Notes: a model not told the origin generated them from the sequence alone. A stretch of 64,000 nt of DNA from Phymorhynchus buccinoides (GCA_017654935.2 CM065699.1:44406940-44470939), one strand, 5' to 3'. Numbered from the stretch's first letter, positions 22,506 through 34,028 are shown. Translations and numbers: made by a program.

Positions 22506-24020
22506 GCTTGATAATAAGAGGTATAGGGAAGTGCGTAGATTGTTATCACGATGATAACCAAAGGACTCACTATCCAACGACAGAATCAGATACAGACTCT
22601 TATCTTCACGAGCCCTACAAAGAAGCAGTCCTCTGCCACGATCCGCCTTCCTCCACGACCCTCTCTCATCGCCATTGCGTCGTCTTCATCCCGGGAAGAC
22701 ATTACCGTCTTCAGGAAGACCGCCCAATTGGACGATAATCTCACCTTCCTCACGCAGATTGACAGTTTGCAAATATCAAATACAGCTAAGACAATATTGA
22801 AATGCCTTTTCGTGTTCGGCTTTTAGAGTCATTTGAAAGAAACTATGACAAACAAAGATATTATATTATGCAGAAATGTGTAAAAAGATAGGGCCTAGTG
22901 TTTGGCTTTTTTCTAGAGACTTGTTTTGAGAAAAGGTACAAATCATTCAGCCTTTTTTTAAAAATTATGATTCTCTGGTTTGTGTGTAAGATATAAAGGT
23001 AAAAATGAATAAGAAATGTTAATCAATAGCATACTTTTGCCAGCATCCCAAATCATACTCTATGAATGATAAATGTTTCTCGTGCATACTGGCTTTTTTT
23101 TAAGTGTGCAAATTAAGCAAACATAAAAGCTGTCATTTTTACAATACGAAGCTGTGATTTTTTAAAAATTTCTACATTTATTTTTGAAAAATGATATCGA
23201 TAATTATTATGTACAACATAGGTGACATAATTCATCAGGCACATATGCCTATCTAAAACGACATTCGTCATGATAGTGTAATGGACACAAAAAATGATCA
23301 TCCAAAAATTGGAATTTGTGATTTGATTAATAATTTATTGATGTTTTCCCATATTCTACACCAGACAGAAAACAACACGAAAGACAAGGTGAGACAAAGT
23401 ACTCCTCTATCTAATCTATTCCACCACACAGAAACAATGTACACAATGTCGTTGTGAAGGAAACGCAGAAAAAAACTAAGAAATATATCAGAAATTTTAA
23501 TATATTGTTGATGTTAATATTAACGTCTGGCAGTGGGTTTTTTCGGGGTTGTCATAAGCAACTTTGGTGGAGGGGAGTTGATAAACATTTCTAAAAAACA
23601 CACAATTTTAGACGAAAGTTTACAGATGGTGTCTTATTTACACGTGCTGTTTATATCCAAACATTTGTGACATAAACCAACCACATATAACACAAACAAC
23701 GAGTAGAAGAGAATCCCTTTCTCCACCTTATTATGGTACAACCCCCGAAAGCAGAAATCCTGTCTTTTTTGCATCTCAAAACCTTTGAAAAAAGTCATAA
23801 CAGAATCGAGCACAATGAATTAATTTACATCACATGACTTTCCAAAAAACCCAATTCAACGCGCTTTTAGAAACGGTTTCAAGAAAGAAAAACACGATAT
23901 TGTAAATGATACACTGGGAGAACATAATGTACAGTGTACTGCTGCAATTGTACAATACAAATCTATTCCCAACTGCCAGCTAAGCAATCAACAATAACTG
24001 TGCTAACTCATACTTAAGGT
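22506..24020. other. No gene seen
   Basis: AT-rich sequence. A segment at 22560-22740 is more GC-balanced but shows no supported frame. Confidence 0.5.
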
Positions 24021-24147
24021 CTCTGTACACGTGAAAATGTTTCGCTCTTTCCCCATGTCAACACAGTGATATGCGGGTAATCTTATGAGTGGCTATCACT
24101 GCGTTGCCATGGGGAAAGAGTGAAAAATGTTAACGTGTATTGACACA
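24021..24147. mobile_element. Palindromic MITE (GTACACGTG family), copy 2
   Basis: Left arm ctctgtacacgtgaaaatgt, right arm gggaaagagtgaaaaatgtt then aacgtgtattgaca. The centre tatcactgcgttgccatggg resembles copy 1 (tatcactgtgctgccatgg). Confidence 0.75.
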
Positions 24148-24284
24148 TTTAACATTCTTACCCGTATTGCTCCATGGGCGTGATATCAACACCTTTCTTT
24201 TATTTTTTATTTTTTTACAAAGTATGAATCCTTTAGCAAACGGAAGCTGAAATAACATTTATTAACAATTTATAGCAAATGATA

Positions 24285-24315
24285 TGTTCGTTAATGGTTC
24301 AGCCATTAACGAACA
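24285..24315. repeat. Perfect 13-bp hairpin
   Basis: TGTTCGTTAATGG, five-base loop, CCATTAACGAACA. No T run follows, so it does not look like a bacterial terminator. Confidence 0.8.
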
Positions 24316-24759
24316 AGGCAATGCCCTGTAATCGAATATTCTGAATTTCAGTTAATATGGAGAAAAAAACCCACCAGAAAGCGCTTGTTAAGTAAAACAT
24401 ACGATTAAATTGTTGAGATTCACATGTGTCGATTTCAATTTTTTCTGATATCAAAATTGAAAAGGTTAATGGTACTCTACTAAAGTTTTAGATTTATATA
24501 TGAAGATGATAAATAGAAAGCTTGGTTGATAATCAAATTCTGCAACAAAAAATGTCAACTGTATGTTTGAGACATTAGTCTCTTACAGCAAGCTTTCAAT
24601 TTTAAATTAAGGAACGCTCCTTAACAAGCCCAACAATAAATAAAAACAATCAATAACACCACTAACAATTCAGATTAAACAGATAGGCCTACTTTAAATA
24701 TTCACTAAATTTACGACCCCAAAACAATTCTGCTGGGAAACGAAAGTGGGATTAAAACC

Positions 24760-25040
24760 CTTTTAAAACCGCCTCACACTATCCAACCTCTTGGTTGGAA
24801 GAAAATTCATTCGTCAACTCTATTCAACTACTTGTGGCCATGAGCCGTTTTCACAATAAGCAAACATTGGCTGTGTTCCCACAACTGCATGAGTGAGCTG
24901 GAAGTAAATGGTGCAGTTGCCAGTTCATTCCGACCTGGTTGGAAGGGTTTCATCCGACCAACATTTGCATTTGTAAACTGTGGAAAGGTCACAACCATTT
25001 TTATCCGACTTGGTTGGATAGTGTGAGGCGGCTTTAAAAG
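24760..25040. mobile_element. MITE with 29-bp inverted ends, TTAA borders possible
   Basis: cttttaaaaccgcctcacac plus tatccaacc at 24760-24788 is complementary to 25012-25040 with one mismatch. TTAA occurs symmetrically at 24763-24766 and 25034-25037. The interior also holds ggttggaag/cttccaacc type inversions. Lies about 230 bp downstream of the last host exon. Confidence 0.8.
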
Positions 25041-25267
25041 ATCAGCAACATACTTCAAAGTTTCTAAGGCTTGACTAAAAATCAGATTAACAACTGAATC
25101 AAGCAAAACCCCAAAAACCTATAACAGCTCTGATCCATCCATAAAACAACTCCACCTCCCAACCACACCTCCCAAATCTATCATATATATGATGATGAGA
25201 TTTACGTCCTATTGGCAAGAGCCCTTAAGGACAAATCCCCACGTCTTCCCCACCACCCCTCAGCTTA

Positions 25268-25737
25268 TCAGCCATTCCTCTCCTCAGTGCGCAAGGCGTA
25301 GTAGCGAGCCCCCTCGCTGACCGCCTCAGCCTCCAGGACGGAATCGTACAGGTAGCAGACCACCCCGAAGATGGACCTGGCGTTGAAGGCGAAGGCCCGG
25401 CACCCTCGGACCTTCATGCACACTCTGGAGCACACCCGACGATCCGCCGCGGAGACTTTGCCCAGGAGGTGGGGCCCACCTTCTGTGGAGACCTTGGGCA
25501 GGCGTCCTCGGGTGACCAGGCTGAAGTAAGCCTGGGCCTTGCCGCTGTCGCTCCAGTGGTGCTTCCTCATGACGATGCGCCAGGCCTGGCTCCGCGTGAG
25601 GCAGTGCAGACCCAGGGAGTCGCAGTTGACGGCCTTGAGCTGATCCTCGTTCTCCCGGGCCTGTTCCGGGGAGACGTAGTCCGTCACGCACAGCTTCTCC
25701 TCTTCGCCGTTCACGGTTTGCTGCTTCTCCACAGCCA
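25268..25737 (-). CDS. Host gene, last coding exon: PAN/apple-like cysteine region and stop
   Basis: The minus-strand acceptor TGCTTTGCAG precedes the exon, and translation runs 156 codons to a TGA at 25268. Its GC-rich codon use stands out from the AT-rich surroundings. The sequence has an LHCLTRSQAW segment and a C-terminal block VCSRVCMKVRGCRAFAFN ... VCYLYDS, which resembles the cysteine and hydrophobic spacing of PAN/apple domains used for protein or carbohydrate binding outside the cell. It begins with two bases of a codon, matching the single base left by exon 34548-34785, so the two can be consecutive. The 3' UTR border is not visible. The parent protein is unidentified; a secreted or surface role is inferred. 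Confidence 0.8.
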
Positions 25738-25767
25738 CTGCAAAGCACCAAGGATAAGACCGAACAC

Positions 25768-26027
25768 TTGCCTACGATGCGATCCGACTGTGACATTTGT
25801 GAGGCGTGATTCTCGTGAAAATTATACTGTCTAAATGAATCTGATGAAATCCTACTGGTTTTGTTCCCTACAGTAGGCGAATCTGATTAAATATCTGTAT
25901 TTTTGTATGAGGCATTTTATTAGATTCGTGTATTGAGGTATAGTGAGCGAAAATAGTATAATTATTTTTAGACGGAAATATTTCACTTGAATCAGACATC
26001 GTCACAGTCAGATGGCATCGTATGCAG
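25768..26027. mobile_element. MITE (TGCATACGAT...CTGTGAC family), copy 1
   Basis: The left end cctacgatgcgatccgactg and right end cagtcagatggcatcgtatg are inverted relatives. The interior words actgtctaaatgaatctgat, tatttttgtatga and tttttagacggaaatatttc recur in copies at 58490-58763 and 58857-59039. It sits only about 30 bp upstream of the acceptor of the last host exon. Confidence 0.75.
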
Positions 26028-26030
26028 TGT

Positions 26031-26886
26031 AGGGGCCTGTTACGGTACAATTTGTCGCAACGGTACAATTTGTCGTAATTACGACAAATTGTACCGCATC
26101 TCACGGTACAATTTGTCGTAACGGTACAATTTGTCGTAATTACGACAAATTGTGCCGCGGTGTTACCTTTTTTGTCTACCGCGGCACAATTTGTCGTTAA
26201 CCTGCAATACCGTAAAATACACTGTAGTTATGTAGGTGTATCATATACACTGTATACACTGTAGGTATATCATATACCAATCGAGGTCAAGGTCAAGGTC
26301 AAGGTCAAGAAGATATCTGGACCCTGAAAATTGCAGGGTCGTTTTTTTTCTCTTTTGTCTGTCCTAAGGATATCTTAAGAAAGAGGTGATAGAATTGCTT
26401 CAAATTTTGTGTGGTGGTGTGCCACCTTAATGGAAATATATCCGAACATGAACTATTAAGCTCAAGGTATTGACCTTGATGTATGACCTTGAAATCCAAA
26501 ATTCTATTTTGAGGCATATCTCCGGCACTGGTCAACATAGGAGGTTGAAACTTGGTATGAAGGTGGTTTGGCTTATGGTGCTTCCGAATTTTGTATACCA
26601 ATTAAGGTCAAGGTCAAGGTCAATTATATCAGTGGAACCTGAAAATCGGAGGGTCTGGAATCTGGAGTTTTGCTTTTTCTGACTATATCTCGGGAACATG
26701 GTGGCAGATTTGCTTCAATTTTTTAAACCAGGGATTGTACCCTTTGCACAGTTTTTGCCTCAATATGAGTATTTTACGGTATTACAGGTTAGCGACAAAT
26801 TGTGCCGCGGCAGACAAAAAAAGGTAACACCACGGCACAATTTTAATTGTACCGTTACGACAAATTGTACCGTAACAGGGCCCCTT
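26031..26886. mobile_element. Foldback element built of ACGACAAATTGTACCG words
   Basis: The left part 26031-26219 and right part 26769-26886 are inverted: ggggcctgttacggtacaat against attgtaccgtaacagggccc at the outside, and ttaacctgcaataccgtaaa against its near complement inside. ACGACAAATTGTACC or its complement occurs about eight times, often as perfect palindromes around taattacgacaaatt. The core is an AAGGTCA-family repeat. No frame is supported. Confidence 0.75.
26220..26768. repeat. AAGGTCA-family dispersed repeat inside the foldback element
   Basis: Four tandem AAGGTCA-type words at 26284-26309 and three at 26604-26623, with shared phrases cctgaaaatcggagggtc, tctgtcctaaggatatct and aacttggtatgaaggtggtt that also occur at 56790-57120. 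Confidence 0.8.
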
Positions 26887-27094
26887 AACATGTATGTATG
26901 TATGTACGCCAGTCTGTGGTTTTCGACTATGACTGCCGGATAGCTGAGGGAGGAAACTGCTCTTCCGGCAAGCTGGGCTAAAATTCGTTTATTGTTTAGA
27001 AACAAACTCAGTTTACTTTAACTTTAGGATTTGTTCTGTGTTCTGAAAAGAAGAAAATATGAAGAAAATAATGAGCTGATTTACTTTTTCTCCC

Positions 27095-27261
27095 AAGATA
27101 GACAATGCCTATGCAAAGACAGCTGTTTCGTCTTGTGAAAGACTCTTCAGTCTGCATGCCGGCCTGCAAAGAATGTCCACAGCTGAGCAAGAAGACTTTC
27201 TACAAGATAATCTTTGCATCAGATTGAAAGTCCACAATAAAAGCAAACCAACACTAAGTTA
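27095..27261 (+). pseudogene. hAT C-terminal dimerisation fragment (exon-like)
   Basis: After TTTTTCTCCCAAG, a plausible splice acceptor, an open frame reads AKTAVSSCERLFSLHAGLQ and ends with a stop near 27261. The SS.ERLFS core is typical of the hATC region of hAT transposases and of domesticated genes derived from them. Only about 55 codons are visible, with no upstream catalytic part, so this is a fragment or a terminal exon of something larger. It is unlike the hAT element at 1320-4800 in sequence. Confidence 0.5.
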
Positions 27262-27367
27262 AAAAGAAATGGTAAAAATCTTATGTAAAATGACAAAAAT
27301 AATATTCTAAAATTATAATTTAAAAACACCTACAGAGAAGCAACAACAATCATCCACAACCATCATC

Positions 27368-27960
27368 TACCTCCCCTTCCCCTCATGTGGGATGACTTTG
27401 CACTGGGTTTGTGTACCTACCCCTCCCCTCATGTGGGATGACTTTGCACTGGGTTTGTGTACCTCCCCTCATGTGGGATGACTTTGCACTGGGTTTGTGT
27501 ACCTCCCCTCATGTGGGATGACTTTGCACTGGGTTTGTGTACCTCCCCTCATGTGGGATGACTTTGCATTGGGTTTGTGTACCTCCCCTCATGTGGGATG
27601 ACTTTGCACTGGGTTTGTGTACCTCCCCTCATGTGGGATGACTTTGCATTGGGTTTGTGTACCTCCCCTCATGTGGGATGACTTTGCACTGGGTTTGTGT
27701 ACCTCCCCTCATGTGGGATGACTTTGCACTGGGTTTGTGTACCTCCCCTCATGTGGGATGACTTTGCATTGGGTTTGTGTACCTCCCCTCATGTGGGATG
27801 ACTTTGCATTGGGTTTGTGTACCTCCCCTCATGTGGGATGACTTTGCACTGGGTTTGTGTACCTCCCCTCATGTGGGATGACTTTGCATTGGGTTTGTGA
27901 ACCTCCCCTTCCCCTCATGTGGGATGACTTTGCATTGGGTTTGTGTACCTCCCCCTCCCC
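27368..27960. repeat. Minisatellite A: 40-bp unit, about 14 copies
   Basis: The unit acctcccctcatgtgggatg plus actttgcactgggtttgtgt repeats head to tail with only a C/T change in gcaytggg. All frames through it are artefacts. Confidence 0.97.
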
Positions 27961-29995
27961 TCATGTGGGAAGACTTTGCCTCTCCCACCTCTCCCACCTC
28001 CCCCTGTCCCTCATGTGGGATGAATGTTGTTTGGGATGGTGCACCTCCTCCACCTCCCCCTTTCCCTCATGTGGGATGAATGTCGTTTGGGATGGTGCAC
28101 CTCCCCCTTTCCCTCATGTGGGATGAATGTCGTTTGGGGTGGTGTACCTCCCCCACCTCCCCCTTTCCCTCATGTGGGATGAATGTCGTTTGGGATGGTG
28201 CACCTCCCCCTTTCCCTCATGTGGGATGAATGTAGTTTGGGATGGTGTACCTCCCCCACCTCCCCCTTTCCCTCATGTGGGATGAATGTCGTTTGGGGTG
28301 GTGCACCTCCCCCACCTCCCCATTTCCCTCATGTGGGATGAATGTCGTTTGGGATGGTGCGCCTCCCCCTTTCCCTCTTGTGGAATGAATGTCGTTTGGG
28401 ATGGTGCACCTCCCCCACCTCCCCCTTTCCCTCATGTGGGATGAATGTCGTTTGGGATGGTGCACCTCCCCCACCTCCCCGTTTCCCTCATGTGGGATGA
28501 ATGTCGTTTGGGATGGTGGACCTCCCCCACCTCCCCCTTTCCCTCATGTGGGATGAATGTCGTTTGGGATGGTGCACCTCCCCCACCTCCCCCTTTCCCT
28601 CATGTGGGATGAATGTCGTTTGGGGTGGTGTACCTCCCCAACCTCCCCCTTTCCCTCTTGTGGGATGAATGTTGTTTGGGATGGTGCACCTCCCCCACCT
28701 TCCCCTTTCCCTCATGTGGGATGAATGTCGTTTGGGATGGTGCACCTCCCCCACCTTCCCCTCTCCCTCATGTGGGATGAATGTCGTTTGGGATGGTGCA
28801 CCTCCCCCACCTCCCCCTTTCCCTCATGTGGGATGAATGTCGTTTGGGATGGTGCACCTCCCCCACCTCCCCCTTTCCCTCTTGTGGGATGAATGTCGTT
28901 TGGGATGGTGCACCTCCCCCACCTCCCCCTTTCCCTCATGTGGGATGAATGTCGTTTGGGATGGTGCACCTCCCCCACCTTCCCCTTTCCCTCATGTGGG
29001 ATGAATGTCGTTTGGGATGGTGCACCTCCCCCACCTCCCCCTTTCCCTCATGTGGGATGAATGTTGTTTGGGATGGTGGACCTCCCCCACCTTCCCCTTT
29101 CCCTCATGTGGGATGAATGTCGTTTGGGATGGTGCACCTCCCCCACCTCCCCCTTTCCCTCATGTGGGATGAATGTTGTTTGGGATGGTGGACCTCCCCC
29201 ACCTTCCCCTTTCCCTCATGTGGGATGAATGTCGTTTGGGATGGTGCACCTCCCCCACCTCCCCCTTTCCCTCATGTGGGATGAATGTTGTTTGGGATGG
29301 TGGACCTCCCTCACCTCCCCCTTTCCCTCATGTGGGATGAATGTAGTTTGGGATGGTGGACCTCCCCCACCTCCCCGTTTCCCTCATGTGGGATGAATGT
29401 TGTTTGGGATGGTGCACCTCCCCCACCTCCCCCTTTCCCTCATGTGGGATGAATGTCGTTTGGGATGGTGCACCTCCCCCTTTCCCTCTTGTGGGATGAA
29501 TGTCGTTTGGGATGGTGCACCTCCCCCACCTCCCCCTTTCCCTCATGTGGGATGAATGTTGTTTGGGATGGTGGACCTTCCCCACCTTCCCGTTTCCCTC
29601 ATGTGGGATGAATGTCGTTTGGGATGGTGGACCTTCCCCACCTTCCCGTTTCCCTCATGTGGGATGAATGTCGTTTGGGATGGTGCACCTCCCCCACCTC
29701 CCCCTTTCCCTCATGTGGGATGAATGTCGTTTGGGATGGTGCACCTCCCCCACCTTCCCCTCTCCCTCATGTGGGATGAATGTCGTTTGGGATGGTGCAC
29801 CTCCCCCACCTCCCCCTTTCCCTCATGTGGGATGAATGTCGTTTGGGATGGTGTACCTCCCCCACCTCCCCCTTTCCCTCATGTGGGATGAATGTGGTTT
29901 GGGATGGTGTACCTCCCCCACCTTCCCCTTTCCCTCATGTGTGATGAATGTGGTTTGGGATGGTGGCACCCCCCCCACACACACACCTTCCCCTT
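27961..29995. repeat. Minisatellite B: 56-bp unit with shorter variants, about 38 copies
   Basis: The unit gggatggtgcacctccccca, cctccccctttccctcatgt, gggatgaatgtcgttt repeats about 38 times. Some units lack one of the two ccccacctc blocks. It shares the core ccctcatgtgggatga with array A, so both derive from one ancestor. Minus-strand readings rich in HPKRHSSHMRERGRWG are repeat artefacts. Confidence 0.97.
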
Positions 29996-30450
29996 TCCCT
30001 CATGTGGGATGAGTATATTTTGGGATTTGGGCCCTCCCCTGCCTTCCCCTTCCCCCGATGTGGGATGGCAGTATAGTGGGATTGTGTGTCTCCCCTGCCT
30101 GTTCGATTCCCCTAAGTATGGTGACATCAACTTTGGAATTTGAGCCCACCTACCTCCCCCATTCCTCTCCATATCTCGTGACATTAACATTGGGATTTGT
30201 GTCTCCCCTACTTTTCCATTTACCCCGATAATATCGGAATTTTTGGCTGCCCCTACCCACCTCCCCCATCTCCCAGATGTGTTGTAGCATTAATATCTGT
30301 ATTTTGTACCACACCTATTTTGTACCACCCCATTTTAAACCACACCTATTTTGTACCACCCCATTTTTTGTGGCATTTACATCGTGAATTTTAAATCTCC
30401 TCTAGCATTCCCTTGCTCTGGGAACATTGTGACATGGAATTTATGTCTTT
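29996..30450. repeat. Degenerate edge of minisatellite B
   Basis: Units decay to the right: tgtgggatgrgtatat, then gtgacatcaactttggaatt, then gtgacattaacattgggatt, each separated by C/T-rich stretches. A short duplication accacacctattttgtacca lies at about 30310-30365. Confidence 0.8.
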
Positions 30451-30489
30451 ATATTATGCAATGTAGCAAATGGCATTACTTTGGTGTCA

Positions 30490-30560
30490 CTATGCTACTC
30501 TGCACAGAACGTTCAGAAGGTGGATGAACTATTTATACAAAAGAACCCCCACATGGGGAA
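30490..30560 (-). repeat. SINE-like family, 5' fragment
   Basis: gcacagaacgttcagaaggt, gaactatttatacaaaagaa and cccccacatgggga match the family's 5' end on the minus strand. Confidence 0.6.
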
Positions 30561-30767
30561 GGTGTCGCTTTAATCTAAACAAAGAAGAAGAAGAATGTAA
30601 TGGCAAAAATCACGTTTCTCTATCGTGGCTGCAGAAATACATCAGCGTGCTTGTAAAGAGCGCTTCTGGCAGATCCATGGGGGATCCGTCTATCGGATTA
30701 CATAATTATTACTCGTGTGAAAATTAGAGGCACATTTATTTATTTTTTTACCGCGCGAGCGAGTGAG

Positions 30768-30910
<143 letters not shown>

Positions 30911-31116
30911 GTCAGTGACAGATAATGTGTTAGCATACTACCTCTAATGAATGAAACGCAAAGCTGGTGTCAAGGACTTAGAAACTTCACCTAAACGGCC
31001 CATGTATACTAGGATGAACTTTAGGTGTGCTCATATACAGGCGGTGGTGTCGAAAATAACTTGGGGGAGTGAGTTAATTAATTAATGGACAGTTTCTTTC
31101 CCTTATTCATTATTCA

Positions 31117-32940
31117 TTAATAATAATAATGAAGAAAACTTATATAGCGCACATTCCAGGCTAGCTGCTCATGGCGCTTTACCAAAAAAAAAATACATTT
31201 AATCAAATCACATCAATACCCATGCCTGCACGCACACAAGCACACACACTGACGAACACAGCATATCATTTACACGCGCACGCACACACACACACAGTAC
31301 ACACACACATACACACGCACGCACGTTCGCACACACACACATACACACAGACACAAACACACACACATCCCCACACACGTGCATAAGCACATGCCAGCGC
31401 GCGCATGCACACACACACTTTCTGTCTCCCAACTTTCCCATGCCATTCATCATCCACACACGCTTTCATTCTCACAATCCGATCATGGTGGACAGTAGTG
31501 TTCAGAGAATAGATGAGTTTTCAGGTTGGTTTTGAAAACTGACAGGGAGTTGGAATGTCTGAGAGACAGAGGGAGTTTGTTCCAAGTAGCTGGGGCCTGA
31601 AAAGAAAAGGATCTCTCGCCATAAGTTTTCGTTTTAAGTGAGGGAGGCTGTAGAATACGAGAATCAGAAGAAGAACGAAGCTGACGAGATGGAATGTAAG
31701 TATGAAGTAGATCAGACAGGTAAGTAGGAGCAGAGCCAGAAATGACAGCAAAGGTAAGAGCAGAAAGCTTGTAGTTGATCCTGCTGGAGATTGGCAACCA
31801 GTGCAGAGAGTGCAGAAGGGGAGAAACATGTTCAAACTTGGAGGACTTAAGGATTAGTCGTGCAGCATTATTTTGGATTCTTTGGAGTTTGTTCAGAAGG
31901 TAGTTTGGAAGGCCAGCAAGAAGAGAGTTGCAATAATCTATTCTCGAGAGGACAAATGCACAGACCAAGATTTTTGTGGCATCAGTGGAGAGATAGTGAC
32001 GAACAGAACTAATCTTACGAAGCTCAAAATAGGCAGATCTGCAGATATTAGACACATGCTGCTGAAGGGAGAGACTTTGATCCAAAGTGACACCAAGACT
32101 GCGGACAGAAGAGGAGAAGGAGATAGTGTTGTTGTTGATTGTGACAGAGCCTGGAAGGGTAGAAAGATTGAGCATTTTCTTTGGGCATGCTAACATAATT
32201 TCAGTTTTTTCTTCATTAAGTTGCAGCTTGTTGTGGGTCATTTATTTATTAAGACAACTTAAGGTCAAGATTTTAAGGTCAAGTATGCACTCCTGTGTCC
32301 GCGATACCAGCCCATCGACTTCAGCAAGAGTGGCCGACTGATATACTTCTGTATCGTCCGCAAAACTCTCATGAGACAAGGCATGTTGACTGATAACATC
32401 GGACACAGGAGCAGCATAGAGCACAAAAAGAATGGGTCCCAGAACAGAACCCTGTGGGACACCATACAAAAGGGGGGACGGCTCAGAGTATCTGCCACTA
32501 ACACAAACTGTCTGCTTACGATTAGTCAAGTAGCTATCAAACCAGGAAAGAGCAAGATCATGAATGCCAAAAGAATGTTTGAGTCGGCGAATAAGAATGG
32601 TATGATCAATAGTGTCGAAAGCGGCACTGAGGTCAAGCAAAGCTAAGAGAGAAACTTTGTTGTCATCAAAACCTAAAAGAAGGTCGTTAACAATTTTAAG
32701 AAGGGCTGTCTCTGTGCTGTGGCATTTCCGATAAGCGGATTGGTGGGGGTTCAGAAGGTGATTTTGTTCTAGGTGTGCAAGTAGTTGACAAAGTACAACC
32801 CTTTCAGTGATTTTTGAAAGAAAGGAGAGATTGGAAACCGGTCTGTAGCTTTTCAGATTGTCATGGTCAAGGGAGGGTTTCTTTAACAATGGGCGGACAA
32901 TAGCAGATTTAAAGACAGAAGAGAGAATCGCCAGACAAGA
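31117..32940 (-). pseudogene. LINE (CR1/L2-like), 5'-truncated, one in-frame stop
   Basis: From 32889 downward the frame reads SYRPVSNLSFLSKITERV, LDLSAAFDTIDH, GVPQGSVLGPILF and FADDTEVYQS, the reverse transcriptase motifs, to a TAA at 32244. It continues in the same frame from 32241 (MTHNKLQLNEEKTEIML) through SRIDYCNSLLAG and WNKLPLSLR to 31483. A W codon before MTHNKLQL is replaced by the stop. The endonuclease is absent. The 3' UTR is CA/GT-rich (31206-31425) and ends at a GCGCTATATAAG-like box plus ATT repeats (31117-31130). It is one substitution event away from open, so it is fairly young. Confidence 0.88.
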
Positions 32941-33470
32941 GAGAATCGTTTACAATATGAGTGACATAGGGCAGCAGTACCATGAATTCCATGTATTAAT
33001 TCATTATTCATTCCATATGATAACAAAACTGAATCCATTATCCTTTCTTCTAACAGACTCTCTGTGGGTGATTCCTTACCTTCCTCGATCAAAATTGGTG
33101 ACTGTGATGTTGATTTTGTACCTTCTGTAAAACATCTTGGTGTAACTATTGATTCCCACCTTTCAATGAAAGCCCACGTGAACAGCCTCTGCAAAGCTGC
33201 ATACTTACATTTACGAAAGATCAATTCCATCCGCCATCTCCTTACCATTCAGACAACACATACTCTTATTTGCTCTCTTGTCCTATCTAGGCTCGACTAT
33301 TGCAACTCTTTGTTATATGGCTGCCCTCAAACTCTAATCCAAAAACTTCACAAAGTTCAAAATGCAGCAGCAAGACTGATCTTCAAAACTAAAAGGAAAG
33401 TACACATTACCCCACTACTCCACAGTCTTCACTGGCTTCCTATGTCCGCTCGCATTCAATACAAAGTTGC

Positions 33471-33695
33471 ATGCCTCACCTTCAACTCTGTCAATGGCAC
33501 TGCCCCTCAATATCTTATTAATATCATTCAAACTTACACCCCTGCATGCCTCACCTTCAACTCTGTCAATGGCACTGCCCCTCAATATCTTATCGATATC
33601 ATTCAAACTTACACCCCTGCATGCCTCACCTTCAACTCTGTCAATGGCACTGCCCCTCAATATCTTATCGACATAATTCAAACTTACACCCCTGC
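33471..33695 (+). repeat. 75-bp in-frame tandem triplication
   Basis: The words atgcctcaccttcaactctg start at 33471, 33546 and 33621. Each copy is 75 bp, so 25 codons are added per unit without breaking the frame. Confidence 0.95.
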
Positions 33696-34028
33696 ACGCC
33701 AGCTCAGATCTTCTTCCGATTCACGCCTGCTTTCTACTCCTCATGTTAAAACAAAATCCTTTGGAGAATCTTCTTTTTCACACTCTGCTCCTTCAGTCTG
33801 GAATGGCTTACCACACAGTGTTCGCCATTCTTCCACAGTTCAGTCTTTCAAGACTTCTTTGAAAACTCACCTCTTTGATGCTTCATACCACTAACCGCTC
33901 ACATCTGACCTTAAATCCACATGCTTCTGTTTCAGAACCTGAATCATGGATATGTGTGCTTACGTGCAAGTAGGGGTGGTTGAAATGGGATCGGTGCGTG
34001 CGCGTGTGCGTGCATGCGCACGCGTGGC

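Noticed and set aside
22024..22511. Open frames rich in AKCYN in the foldback element
   Set aside because: Produced by the repeated GCAAAATGTTACAA word, not by codon selection.
27368..29995. Regularly spaced repeats that might suggest a CRISPR array
   Set aside because: The spacers between the cores are themselves repeated, units are head to tail, there are no cas genes, and the context is a eukaryotic intron.
27857..30190. Series of His/Lys/Arg-rich open frames across the minisatellite
   Set aside because: They are the 40- and 56-bp units read in one frame, interrupted wherever a unit variant shifts the frame. No start context or other coding signal.
31873..32646. Plus-strand open frames over the LINE at 31.5-32.9 kb
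   Set aside because: The minus strand carries unmistakable reverse transcriptase motifs in the same place.
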